Source: JBBDSH01 sp040905045
Lineage (GTDB): Bacteria; Pseudomonadota; Gammaproteobacteria; Eutrophobiales; Eutrophobiaceae
Reading direction: 5' to 3'
Assembly: GCA_040905045.1 (NCBI GenBank)
Contig: JBBDSH010000105.1
Coordinates: forward strand, 3,176-67,175
DNA length: 64,000 nucleotides
This document shows, one piece after another, positions 43,797 through 56,155 of the stretch. The position numbers were made by a program, and so were the translations under genes. Within the stretch, counting starts at the first letter, position 1. Every line of letters starts with the position of its first letter. The notes under the pieces were generated by a model. It had not been told where the DNA came from and did no database searches. It was given only the letters and a program-made list of their open reading frames with translations.

Positions 43797-43998
43797 CTCG
43801 TGGCTCGAAGCTCGTTGCTGGTGGCTGGAGATAGCGCATGTAGCCCGGGTGAAAGCCGGGAGGCTGGAATCCGGGTTCGGGGAATCATGGCTTCGGTTTT
43901 CCCGGATTCCGCTGCGCTGCATCCGGGCTACGCCCCTACAAGCCACGAGCCACAAGACACAAGCCACGAGCTACGAGCCACGAGCCACGAGCCACCTC
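43797..43998. repeat. GTGGCTC-type repeat hairpin enclosing a REP doublet
   Basis: GCTCGTGGCTCGAAGCTCG at 43796-43814 and GAGCCACAAGACACAAGCC with GAGCCACGAGCCACGAGCC at about 43946-43996 are inverted heptamer arms. Between them, 43840-43932 is a REP pair (TAGCCCGGGTGAAAGCCGGG to CATCCGGGCTAC). The left arm starts at the hprA stop and the right arm ends about six bases before the ppc ATG. Confidence 0.88.
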
Positions 43999-44004
43999 TG
44001 TACA

Positions 44005-46737
<2,733 letters not shown>

Positions 46738-47258
46738 AAATCGCCCGGCTAAGCGTCCTGTTTGCTCCCTGACTTCGTTGCGGTACGCCTTCCGTTGCTC
46801 ATTTATTAATCTATAAACTCCGCTACTCAGGCGCACCGCGCCTCGTCAGAAAACAAACATGCCGGCTTAGCAGGCCGATTTCGGACGGGCCCTTTTTCGC
46901 CAATACTTCGTTGCTACGCCTTCTGCGGTACTCATTTAACTATCAGTAAACTCCGCGAAAAACCGAACGGAAAAACCGAATCGAAAAACCGGGGACAGAC
47001 CACATTTTTATTGATAATGTATTTAAAATTTCTTGGGTGTTTTTCATTGTGAAGTGTGCGTCGGTTAATTGAAATAGCAGTCATAATTTTGGCAATTGCT
47101 GTATCCATTAAGCGGTGCATACCTTTATCTGATTATTGGCATTTGATTACCGGAAGTGGTTCCCGGGATTGCCGGATAAAAGGCAATATCAGTTTTAAGA
47201 AAAAAGGGGACGCTACCCTTTCCTCCTCTTTTCTCCCCAAGGAGTCACTGGACAATAC
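46738..47258. repeat. Gene-free region with a direct repeat and GGGGACAG-type motifs
   Basis: A 52-base element (ACTTCGTTGC to AACTCCGC) occurs at 46772-46823 and again, diverged, at 46905-46956. CCGGGGACAGACCAC follows at 46989-47003, and a small hairpin AAAGGG/CCCTTT at 47203-47221. The GGGGACAG motif returns at 47811 and 47842. These look like remnants of palindromic transposable repeats; no gene is supported. Confidence 0.6.
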
Positions 47259-47282
47259 CCTACATAGTAACTACAATGTAGG
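47259..47282 (+). promoter_or_regulatory. Operator-like palindrome before brnT
   Basis: CCTACAT, ten bases, ATGTAGG, ending three bases before the first brnT ATG. BrnA is a ribbon-helix-helix repressor of its own operon, so this is its likely operator. Confidence 0.55.
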
Positions 47283-47285
47283 TTA

Positions 47286-47576
47286 ATGATGGATCTTGTA
47301 TTCGAATGGGACGAAAAGAAGAATCGCACGAATCAAAGGAAACATGGCGTTTCCTTTGAGGAAGCACGGACGGCGTTCTTTGACGAGAATGCCAGGGTTA
47401 TACCGGACCCGGATCACTCGGAACGAGAAGAACGGTTTGTCCTTCTCGGTCTCAGTACCGCCATTCGGATCCTGGTTGTCAGTCACTGTTATAAGCAGTC
47501 TGATCAAGTTATTCGCATCTTCTCGGTTCGTAAAGCAGACCGTGATGAGCAACAACAATATCACTGGTGGCTATGA
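47286..47576 (+). CDS. brnT: BrnT family toxin
   Basis: 96 residues, RelE-like ribonuclease toxin. FEWDEKKNRTNQRKHGVSFE at residues 6-25 is the diagnostic BrnT N-terminus; ERFVLLGLSTAIRILVVSHC and IRIFSVRKADRDE follow. Toxin-first gene order with a four- to ten-base overlap into brnA is typical. Either ATG (47286 or 47289) may be used. Confidence 0.93.
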   Translation: MMDLVFEWDEKKNRTNQRKHGVSFEEARTAFFDENARVIPDPDHSEREERFVLLGLSTAIRILVVSHCYKQSDQVIRIFSVRKADRDEQQQYHWWL

Positions 47577-47785
47577 TGAAAAAGCATTACGATTTTTCTA
47601 ATTCAAAGCGGAATCCCTATCTTAAAAAGCCGAAAAAACAGCTCACGATTCGTCTTGATGAAGATACGATAGAGTATTTTCGGGCGCTTGCGGAACAAAG
47701 CGGTGTGCCGTACCAAAGTTTGATAAACCTGTATCTTCGCGAGTGCGCAGAATCCGAACGCAAGATTGCACTGAAGTGGGAATGA
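47567..47785 (+). CDS. brnA: BrnA family antitoxin
   Basis: 72 residues. A KKPKKQLTIRLDEDTIEYFR ribbon-helix-helix segment at about 22-41 and GVPYQSLINLYLRECAESER behind it fit the CopG/BrnA antitoxin group. It overlaps brnT; the ATG at 47573 or 47576 gives a slightly shorter product. It should neutralise BrnT and repress the operon. Confidence 0.88.
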   Translation: MAMMKKHYDFSNSKRNPYLKKPKKQLTIRLDEDTIEYFRALAEQSGVPYQSLINLYLRECAESERKIALKWE

Positions 47786-47851
47786 CTTCAACCACGCCAT
47801 CGATCGGAAACCGGGGACAGACCACAGGTTTCTAAAAGGGGCCGGGGACAG

Positions 47852-47874
47852 AAAAAGGGACGCAACCCTTTTTT
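47852..47874. terminator. Hairpin terminator between brnA and the convergent small gene
   Basis: AAAAAGGG (47852-47859), loop ACGCAA, CCCTTTTT (47866-47873) and a further T. Symmetric A and T tracts would serve both strands. It resembles the 47203-47221 hairpin, so it may be one half of a dispersed repeat. Confidence 0.5.
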
Positions 47875-47879
47875 AAAGG

Positions 47880-48095
47880 TTATACATTGTTAGTAGGCCT
47901 GTAATCCGATTTATTCGATACCAGTACAACAATAACCAGAACCAGGTCGACCATGAAGCCCATTACGGCGGAGGTTATGGACCAGAACATGGCAAAGGAT
48001 CCGGCGGTTATGCCGACCGAGAATGAGACAACGTTGCGCAGCATGCTGACGGCGGTTTTTTCTTGTTCTCCATGGCAAATATCCTTAATGTTCAT
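47880..48095 (-). CDS. Small membrane protein, unknown function
   Basis: 71 residues with one or two hydrophobic stretches (about 23-65, ITAGSFAMFWSITSAVMGFM then VDLVLVIVVLV). An AAGGAG lies six bases before the ATG, supporting real translation. Its start overlaps the end of the HicB-like gene by 11 bases, suggesting cotranscription. I do not recognise a family. Confidence 0.5.
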   Translation of the reverse strand: MNIKDICHGEQEKTAVSMLRNVVSFSVGITAGSFAMFWSITSAVMGFMVDLVLVIVVLVSNKSDYRPTNNV

Positions 48096-48330
48096 GCAGC
48101 TCCTTGCAGTTTATTGGCATAGTCCCGGCCGGCGGTGGGCGGGGCAGAGGTTTGCCTTCCTTGTGGTATAACTTGATGATTTCTTCAACGATCCGGCAGA
48201 GGTCGTTGAAAACTTCCTTTTCGTCGTCGCCATGACAGCCACCGTAAATGAGGCCGGGGGCACTTCCAATGAAGCACTGATCCTCTTCGGACCATTCGAC
48301 AATCTTCACGTAGTTGACACTTTCCTTCAT
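48085..48330 (-). CDS. HicB-like protein, orphan antitoxin type
   Basis: 81 residues. YVKIVEWSEEDQCFIGSAPG and GCHGDDEKEVFNDLCRIVEE fit the small HicB-fold domain (partial RNase H-like). The C-terminal DNA-binding part seen in full HicB is lacking, and no hicA is visible beside it. It lies between a BrnA remnant and a small membrane protein gene. Confidence 0.75.
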   Translation of the reverse strand: MKESVNYVKIVEWSEEDQCFIGSAPGLIYGGCHGDDEKEVFNDLCRIVEEIIKLYHKEGKPLPRPPPAGTMPINCKELHEH

Positions 48331-48358
48331 TTCTTCGCATCCTCGATAGCCGGGAGGT

Positions 48359-48484
48359 TTATTTATCTGTGCGCCGGGATTCCATATAGCGGCGTAGTAC
48401 TTGATTGATATGGGTCTGATATTTCCCGTCTAGGGATTTGAACCAATCCAGCATGTCTGCGTCCTGACTCCATTCAAAACGCAT
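48359..48484 (-). pseudogene. BrnA-type antitoxin remnant
   Basis: A 41-codon frame beginning MRFEWSQDADMLDWFKSLDG and continuing YQTHINQVLRRYMESRR. The segment D-M-L-D-W-F-K and YQTHINQVLRRYM matches the C-terminal half of BrnA-type antitoxins. The N-terminal part is missing (an in-frame TAA lies three codons upstream), so this appears to be a truncated copy. Confidence 0.6.
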
Positions 48485-48664
48485 TACTTAATTATAGTTA
48501 TAAGAATGTAATTATATAACAGTAAACTGAAGTCGAAATAATATACTGAATTTAAAGAAGAAATAGGTGTGGCCATGCTCTGGTCGAAATTTGAATGACA
48601 GTGACTGACGGATACATTACTGCCTATGTTCATGAAATCTTTCATCTATCACGTTTAAATTTCC

Positions 48665-48748
48665 CTGACGGAGGAAGTGCACAGGGCTCTCAATGCTTTG
48701 GCGCGAAGGGATAGCCGTTCCTTCGCCCACCCTGTCGCAAAGCGGTGA
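48665..48748 (+). pseudogene. VapB-like antitoxin fragment
   Basis: The frame reads LTEEVHRALNALARRDSRSF and then stops at TGA (48746-48748). It is parallel to LTEEEHKALKAFARRDGRSF in the intact antitoxin at 51387-51638, with many identical bases. Only the central part of the gene survives, without a start codon. Confidence 0.65.
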
Positions 48749-48919
48749 TCTTCCCGGAGATCGGCGTGCAACGGGGCCGTTTCCCCGCTCATGGCATGAA
48801 AGCTATCGCCATCATTTAAATAATATATTTCATAAGTGGTTGTCGAGGGTCTATAACTTCATAAACAGGTACAGTGGTTTACTTGGATTTCTGTTTTTAC
48901 AGGAATCGGAAGGCGGTTA

Positions 48920-48933
48920 TTGACCCAGGTCAA
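48920..48933. promoter_or_regulatory. Crp/Fnr-like palindrome upstream of katG
   Basis: TTGAC-CCAG-GTCAA, two perfect 5-base half-sites with a 4-base spacer, as in Fnr-type sites (TTGAT-N4-ATCAA). It is about 115 bases before katG. A regulator cannot be named from sequence alone. Confidence 0.4.
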
Positions 48934-49048
48934 TATTCAGTCAGCATAAGAGGCGGATGATGGATTTTCGTTTCCATGAGATTACTGAATTTTCAGGCCC
49001 GGCCACTGCCAAATAGCTACATGTCCTGAATACGGGAGGAGAATACCC

Positions 49049-51220
<2,172 letters not shown>

Positions 51221-51254
51221 TCAGGGTTCCGATACCTGAAGAAAGGGCCGTTTA

Positions 51255-51296
51255 GAAAAGGGCTGGAGTGACTAAAAAATACTCCGGTCCCTTTTC
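51255..51296 (+). terminator. Hairpin downstream of katG
   Basis: GAAAAGGG-CTGGAGT (51255-51269) pairs with ACTCCGG-TCCCTTTTC (51281-51296) with one bulge, around an AT-rich loop. The U-tract is inside the stem rather than after it. It may be the katG terminator or a small dispersed repeat. Confidence 0.45.
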
Positions 51297-51340
51297 AAGC
51301 ACTTTTCAGACATCAGAAACAGGAACTGGGGCTTGATTAT

Positions 51341-51363
51341 GTAATGTATAATGTATACATTAC
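51341..51363 (+). promoter_or_regulatory. Operator palindrome of the vapBC-type operon
   Basis: GTAATGTAT, AATGT, ATACATTAC: perfect 9-bp arms. It overlaps an upstream ATG at 51351, so translation should start downstream. Antitoxins of this type repress their own promoter through such sites. Confidence 0.65.
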
Positions 51364-51386
51364 TGTATATGTCAAAAGAAAATTCC

Positions 51387-51638
51387 ATGCACCGCACCCA
51401 GGTCTACCTGACCGAGGAAGAGCACAAGGCTCTCAAGGCCTTTGCGCGCCGCGATGGGCGTTCGTTCGCTGCCACTCTGCGTGAAGCCGTCGATACGTAT
51501 ATTCATGGCCAAACGACCGGTGATCTGCGACAGGCAATCGATCAGAGTTTCGGTTGTTGGCGTGATGGTGACGCTGCGGAAACGGATGTGAGAACCCTGC
51601 GGCAGGAATGGGAGAGACGGGAAGAGCGTCAGGAATGA
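51387..51638 (+). CDS. VapB-type (ribbon-helix-helix) antitoxin
   Basis: 83 residues from the ATG at 51387 (MHRTQVYLTEEEHKALKAFA). Two further ATGs upstream (51351, 51369) lie in or next to the operator and lack a Shine-Dalgarno. The N-terminal 45 residues form a CopG/Arc fold; the C-terminal half (CWRDGDAAETDVRTLRQEWE) would wrap the toxin. The stop overlaps the toxin ATG (ATGA). Confidence 0.87.
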   Translation: MHRTQVYLTEEEHKALKAFARRDGRSFAATLREAVDTYIHGQTTGDLRQAIDQSFGCWRDGDAAETDVRTLRQEWERREERQE

Positions 51639-52024
51639 GCATACTGATCGACACGGACGTTATTATCGATCACCTGCGCGGCATCCTCGCCGCCAGGGAG
51701 TGGTTGCTGGAACGGGTGTCGGCCGATGCGCCTCCCGCAATATCAGTCATCACCGTGGCGGAGATCGAGGCGGGAATCAGGGCCTCGGAACGCAGACATG
51801 TCGAGGCTCTGTTGAGGGGACTGCACATTCTGCCGCTGGATAATGATATTGCTGTCCAGGGAGGACGATATCGCGCTCTCTACGGGCGTTCCCACGGAGT
51901 GTTGCTGCCGGATGTATTGATTGCAGCCACTGCCCGTATCCATAAAAAACCGCTATATACTCTGAATGATAAACACTATCCCATGGATGATATACGTATA
52001 GTGGTTCCCTACAGGAAGCCCTGA
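51635..52024 (+). CDS. VapC-type PIN-domain ribonuclease toxin
   Basis: 129 residues from the ATG at 51635 (MSILIDTDVIIDHLRG). PIN acidic residues are Asp6 in LIDTDVIID, Glu around SVITVAEIEAGIRA, and Asp in GVLLPDVLIAATARIHKKPL. The start is coupled to the antitoxin by a four-base overlap. A likely tRNA- or rRNA-cleaving endonuclease. Confidence 0.9.
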   Translation: MSILIDTDVIIDHLRGILAAREWLLERVSADAPPAISVITVAEIEAGIRASERRHVEALLRGLHILPLDNDIAVQGGRYRALYGRSHGVLLPDVLIAATARIHKKPLYTLNDKHYPMDDIRIVVPYRKP

Positions 52025-52113
52025 TCCATATATTTTGAATAAAAAGCGTCGGTGTCGCCTGATTTGAAATTTATGCAGTCCTTTCCCTGAAATCAGGCCG
52101 CTTGAACCGTGGA

Positions 52114-53016
52114 TCAGGCGGGTCGTTCCCCGTCCACAATGGTACGCAGCATCTCCCGGCGGTAACCGTCGTAGTCGTTGAAGGCATAGTGCAGGCAGGC
52201 GCGGTTGTCCCAGAGCACGAAGGTGCCGTTCTCCCAGCGCAGGCGGCAGGTGAAGATTTCCTGTGTAACGTGTTTCCGCAGGAAGCCGAGGATGGCTTCG
52301 GCTTCCTCGTTTTTCATGCCTTCTATGCCGAGGCTGTAAGCGGTATCCACGTACAGGGCCTTGTTGCCGGTGTGCGGGTGGGTGCGGATGATGGGATGGT
52401 AGTTGCCCTCGATGTTCTTCTGCTGATCCACGGTCAGCTTGATGTCGCCGACGGCCCGGTTCTCCGCTCGGGCCGAATCCTCCCGGCTCAACAGCACGTC
52501 CCGCGCCGACATATGCACTTTCAGGCCGGCGAGTAGTGCCTTCATGGTATTGCTGAGCCATTCATAGGCCAGTTGCGTATTGCTCCACCAGGTATCGCCG
52601 CCGTATGGCGGAACCTCGACGGCGTAGAGCAGGCTGATGGCCGGCGGGTTGGGCAGGAACGGGGAGTCGGTATGCCAGGTTTCCCCGAACACACGCTTCA
52701 CCACGGTATCGGCTTCCTTGACCACACGCTGCACGTTGGGATGGCCCTCCATGCCGCCGGTGTAGGCGTCGGTGCCGAAGGGGCCGAAACGCAGGGTGAA
52801 GTTTTCCTGGTCCTCGATGGTCAGGTCCTGGTCACGAAAGTAGATCATTTTGTAATGGAACAGGGCGACCCTGATTTGCTCGAATTGCGCGTCGCTGATG
52901 TTGGCGATGTCGACGCCGCGGATCTCCGCGCCCATGGCGGCGGCCAGGGGCACCGTTTCGATTTCCGTGAAGCCGTTGGCGTCGTCGTCGTAGTGGGAGG
53001 GCGGGTAAAACTGCAT
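52114..53016 (-). CDS. TauD/TfdA family Fe(II)/2-oxoglutarate dioxygenase
   Basis: 300 residues. The iron triad is visible as H-x-D in ETWHTDSPFLPNPPAISLLY and a distal histidine in WDNRACLHYAFNDYDGYRRE, with the following Arg for 2-oxoglutarate. VPLAAAMGAEIRGVDIANIS is the usual N-terminus. Taurine, alkylsulfate or aryloxyalkanoate are possible substrates; the family motif alone does not decide. It stands alone on the minus strand, with a short gap to the cytochrome b gene. Confidence 0.88.
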   Translation of the reverse strand: MQFYPPSHYDDDANGFTEIETVPLAAAMGAEIRGVDIANISDAQFEQIRVALFHYKMIYFRDQDLTIEDQENFTLRFGPFGTDAYTGGMEGHPNVQRVVKEADTVVKRVFGETWHTDSPFLPNPPAISLLYAVEVPPYGGDTWWSNTQLAYEWLSNTMKALLAGLKVHMSARDVLLSREDSARAENRAVGDIKLTVDQQKNIEGNYHPIIRTHPHTGNKALYVDTAYSLGIEGMKNEEAEAILGFLRKHVTQEIFTCRLRWENGTFVLWDNRACLHYAFNDYDGYRREMLRTIVDGERPA

Positions 53017-53157
53017 GATTCACGATCTCGCTTGTACCGGTACTATAATGATAATGGACAGCCGGCGTTTTTACAGCAGGATTACGAACGTCCGGCTTTA
53101 GGTCTCGTCATGCCGCATCTTATGTATCAGGACCATGATCGGGCGATAGAAGTGTGG

Positions 53158-53901
53158 TCAATCCTGATCGGATTGTTTTTCATCCACGGGACGGCCGGAG
53201 ATGATCTTTCGGCCCGTGAACATGGCGGAGATGATACTGCCGCCTTCCTTTATTTCGGTAATGATAACACCGGCCACGTGTAGAACCACGACCACGCCGA
53301 GGATATAGAAGCTGTACAGGTGTACGGTTATAAAGGGTTTACGGAAGCCGCGCATACTGTCGTAAGCAGCCTCGTCGTACATCGCCGGGGCGTAGGGCAC
53401 CAGTGAATCGGGACTGACCCCGGGGGCGGCGACCCATTGCGCGATCCAGTGACCGACAGGCGGATAGAAAAGGTCGGTTCCGGCCAGGACCAGGCCGGTG
53501 ACGGCCTGGAGTATAATTAGAAGAAACAGAACCGCCACGCCAATCCGTCCTGCCGGATTATGGCCGAGATAATGTTCCGGATGCCCGGCAATAAATGCTG
53601 ATAGATAGGAACGCAGTGCGTGGAAATATCCTTTTCCGCCGGGCAGGACTGCCCGCCACCTGGCGTAACGATTCCCGAGAAAAGCCCATATGATGCGCCA
53701 GAGCAGGTTTAATGCGAAGACATAACCGATCCAGACGTGAATTACCTTAAGTGTGATCTTGCCGTCATTGGATACATCAAGCGCCCCGGCATTGAGAATG
53801 ATGAAACCCACAACCATCAGGGTAATAACACACAGTGCGTTAATCCAGTGAAACCAGCGCGTGCCGGCATCCCATACAGGGTAGGATTTCAGGTCGGACA
53901 T
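53158..53901 (-). CDS. Cytochrome b561-type (Ni,Fe-hydrogenase b-subunit-like) protein
   Basis: 247 residues with four to five membrane helices. The N-terminal VWDAGTRWFHWINALCVITL and later SYLSAFIAGHPEHYLGHNPA and FITVHLYSFYILGVVVVLHV supply the haem-ligating histidines. Such di-haem cytochromes b connect periplasmic or peripheral oxidoreductases with the quinone pool. It ends an operon with a flavoprotein and a cytochrome c, and may accept their electrons. Confidence 0.87.
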   Translation of the reverse strand: MSDLKSYPVWDAGTRWFHWINALCVITLMVVGFIILNAGALDVSNDGKITLKVIHVWIGYVFALNLLWRIIWAFLGNRYARWRAVLPGGKGYFHALRSYLSAFIAGHPEHYLGHNPAGRIGVAVLFLLIILQAVTGLVLAGTDLFYPPVGHWIAQWVAAPGVSPDSLVPYAPAMYDEAAYDSMRGFRKPFITVHLYSFYILGVVVVLHVAGVIITEIKEGGSIISAMFTGRKIISGRPVDEKQSDQD

Positions 53902-53936
53902 ATTGGTATTCCTATGCGTCTAATCATGGATATCAG

Positions 53937-54182
53937 TTATTCAGGCGTGATGATTTCCGCCGGGTCCCAGTGCTCGTCGGCCTTACCGTCGACAAAACGC
54001 CAGGTGTCGTACCAGGTGGTTGTGTAAGTCTCGCCTTCCTTTTCGGGATGCGGCAGTTCCCGCGGCCGCATGACCGTGACCAGATCGTCTTCCGCCATCA
54101 CGGCCACGATCTCGGTGGTGAGTTCGTCGCAGTCTTCCGTCGGTTCGCGCCCCAGGACCTCGGTGAAGAAATACACCACTGC
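53937..54182 (-). CDS. Short SnoaL/NTF2-like protein, possibly truncated
   Basis: 81 residues if the GTG at 54182 is used; it follows GGGAGG by six bases. EIVAVMAEDDLVTVMRPREL and WYDTWRFVDGKADEHWDPAE are the C-terminal strands of SnoaL-like polyketide-cyclase relatives. A normal member has about 50 additional residues at the N-terminus, so this is half-sized. It sits between the cytochrome b and the cytochrome c genes. Confidence 0.65.
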   Translation of the reverse strand, partial: AVVYFFTEVLGREPTEDCDELTTEIVAVMAEDDLVTVMRPRELPHPEKEGETYTTTWYDTWRFVDGKADEHWDPAEIITPE

Positions 54183-54231
54183 ACACCTCCCGGCCTACGA
54201 AATCTTCATTTTCCCCGATGTTGAACCATGG

Positions 54232-54258
54232 TTGTAGGAGCGGCGCCCCCGCCGCGAA
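54232..54258. repeat. REP-like palindrome (GTAGGAG family)
   Basis: TTGTAGGAGCGGCGCCCCCG then CCGCGAA. It belongs to the same family as 851-876 and 912-937. It lies just before the end of the cytochrome c gene. Confidence 0.75.
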
Positions 54259-54582
54259 TTATTCGACCAGATAGTCCGCCAGCGCCTTGAGTTCCTCATT
54301 GGTAATGTTCGTCGGCTTGAAGGGCGGCATGGCGCGCAGGCCGTTGCGCACGATATAACGGATATAGTCGGCGTTCAGATCGTCGCGTTCCTCCAGTACG
54401 CCCTTGTCCTTGCCGCGGGTCACGGAGAGTTGCAGGGTGCCGGGATATTCGTAACCGGGGGCGTGGCAGTGAACGCAGTGCTTGTTGAAGATCTCTTTTC
54501 CGCTCCGGCCCTGTTCGGCGTAGGCGGTGGCGGCGCCGGCAAGAAACAGCACCAGTCCCGGCAACAGTATTCGTTTCATCAT
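54259..54582 (-). CDS. Class I c-type cytochrome, PchC-like
   Basis: 107 residues. An N-terminal signal peptide (about 1-22, ending ATAYA) indicates export. One haem c site CVHCH is present, and the axial methionine is in GLRAMPPFKPTNI. The gene directly follows the flavoprotein gene with a four-base overlap. In p-cresol methylhydroxylase the cytochrome partner is of this size, which supports a flavocytochrome complex. Confidence 0.88.
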   Translation of the reverse strand: MMKRILLPGLVLFLAGAATAYAEQGRSGKEIFNKHCVHCHAPGYEYPGTLQLSVTRGKDKGVLEERDDLNADYIRYIVRNGLRAMPPFKPTNITNEELKALADYLVE

Positions 54583-56150
54583 GACTGCTCGCCCCGCAGC
54601 TTTTTCGGCCAGATGCCGGATTTCCCCGGCGCGATGATGCCGTTGGGATCCAGGGCGTCCTTGATGGTCTGGTTCATTTTCATCAGGGCATTGTCGTTCC
54701 AGTTGTAGGTATTGGCAATCCGGTCCATGTAACGGATGTGGGTGCGGTATTCGCCGTAGCCCTCGGCCGCGGCCTCGTCGACGAGGATGTTGAACAATTC
54801 ATCCAGTCTCTGCCGTTCCTCCGGGTCGTCCTTGTTGTAGACGATCACCACCACGTGATGCAGTTCGCGCCAGCCGATGGCCAAAAGGCCCAGATAGTCG
54901 AAACCGTATTCGCGCACGCGGTTGCTGACCATCCTGTATTGCTTGATGGCGTCCTTGCCGGTGATAGGGGAGACCGGCGAGAAACCCACGTGTCCGCCGC
55001 CGCCGTCCCAATTGAGGAAATTGAATTCGGTCAGCTTGGGAATGCCCTTCATGGTTTCCGCCCGGTGCAGCAGGATGTCGAACTTGTTTTTGCGATCCTC
55101 GGGAAAATAGAATTTCGCGCCGGGGATCTTCGAGAAGGCATCGCGGATCACGCTCCATAATGCATCGGTCACCGGCGGCGGTCCGTACAAGGCGCCGCAG
55201 AAATTCCACATGCCGATCTGCTGGTCCGCCATGATCTTTTTCGCCACGCTCGGCGGTATCGGTCCCTTGCCGTCATAATACTGGCTCTTGGTGGAGACCA
55301 CGGCGGCGTCCAGCACCAGGCTGCGTACGGTGGCCGCGTTCTGGACGATATTGTTGACCTTGAGGGGTCGCAGGATCTCGGTGATTTCCTCGATGTCGTC
55401 CTCCCGCTCGAAGGTGATCAGGTAGGGGCGGTAGCCGGCCGGTTCCGGCATCAGCCAGATGCCCATCTTGGTGACAATGCCGAAATTGGACTGGGAAAAG
55501 ATGCCGTCCACGTAGGGACCGAAACCGTACTTGAACAGCTGCCAGGTATTGTTGCCCGGCATGGCGCCCATGCCGGTGCGCACCACCTCGCCGTTGGCCA
55601 GCACGACTTCCATACCGCATTGCATCATGAAGTGATCGCCGTAGGGTGTGTAGCCGATACCGTGATCCAGGGCGTTGCCGACGACGCTGCCCCAGCCGGG
55701 GTCGGGAACATCCAGCCACAGCTTCATGCCACGTTCCTGGATGTAATCGTAAAGATCGAAATAACTGACGCCCGGTTCCACCAGGGCGTAACCGAATTCC
55801 TCGTTCACCTCCAGGATGCGGTTCATGCGGTTGAGATCGAGGACAATGGAACCGGACATCACCGGTGCGGCGCCGCCGTAGGCGAAGTTCTTGCCGCGGG
55901 AAACCGGCCACAGGGGGATGCCGTATTCATTCGCCACCTTGACGATGGCCTGGATCTGTTCCACGGAGTCCGGTGCAATGGCGGCGTAAGGTTTGTATTC
56001 GCTCTCGTCGTTGCTGATGGTGTAGGGATCTTCGTAGGGAGAGATATCCTTTTCCGTGAAGACCCATTGCCGGCCGACAATATTGCCGAACTTTTCCAGC
56101 GCCCGGCTCATGGATTCCGGACTCACGCCCGATGGTAATGGTGCCGTCAT
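54579..56150 (-). CDS. FAD-linked oxidase of the p-cresol methylhydroxylase/vanillyl-alcohol oxidase family
   Basis: 523 residues. FAD-binding PCMH fold: YAAIAPDSVEQIQAIVKVAN and LWPVSRGKNFAYGGAAPVMS near residues 55-120, DVPDPGWGSVVGNALDHGIG and PYGDHFMMQCGMEVVLANGE after. The C-terminal substrate domain contains NFLNWDGGGGHVGFSPVSP. Family members oxidise 4-alkylphenols, eugenol or vanillyl alcohol. I could not place the covalent FAD tyrosine or histidine. The substrate is unknown; the cytochrome partner suggests a dehydrogenase rather than an oxidase. Confidence 0.88.
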   Translation of the reverse strand: MTAPLPSGVSPESMSRALEKFGNIVGRQWVFTEKDISPYEDPYTISNDESEYKPYAAIAPDSVEQIQAIVKVANEYGIPLWPVSRGKNFAYGGAAPVMSGSIVLDLNRMNRILEVNEEFGYALVEPGVSYFDLYDYIQERGMKLWLDVPDPGWGSVVGNALDHGIGYTPYGDHFMMQCGMEVVLANGEVVRTGMGAMPGNNTWQLFKYGFGPYVDGIFSQSNFGIVTKMGIWLMPEPAGYRPYLITFEREDDIEEITEILRPLKVNNIVQNAATVRSLVLDAAVVSTKSQYYDGKGPIPPSVAKKIMADQQIGMWNFCGALYGPPPVTDALWSVIRDAFSKIPGAKFYFPEDRKNKFDILLHRAETMKGIPKLTEFNFLNWDGGGGHVGFSPVSPITGKDAIKQYRMVSNRVREYGFDYLGLLAIGWRELHHVVVIVYNKDDPEERQRLDELFNILVDEAAAEGYGEYRTHIRYMDRIANTYNWNDNALMKMNQTIKDALDPNGIIAPGKSGIWPKKLRGEQS

Positions 56151-56155
56151 GTCAA

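Larger units (their letters stand above)
48485..49048. other. Spacer before katG, mostly without genes
   Basis: AT-rich sequence to about 48640, an antitoxin fragment at 48665-48748, then about 300 bases with no supported gene. A Crp/Fnr-like palindrome lies at 48920-48933. GGGAGGAG before the katG ATG is a strong Shine-Dalgarno. Confidence 0.5.

Noticed and set aside
43849..44004. Extended N-terminus of Ppc through a REP and repeats
   Set aside because: The extra residues are repeat-encoded (SHE/PRAT type). Family-like sequence starts at the ATG at 44005.
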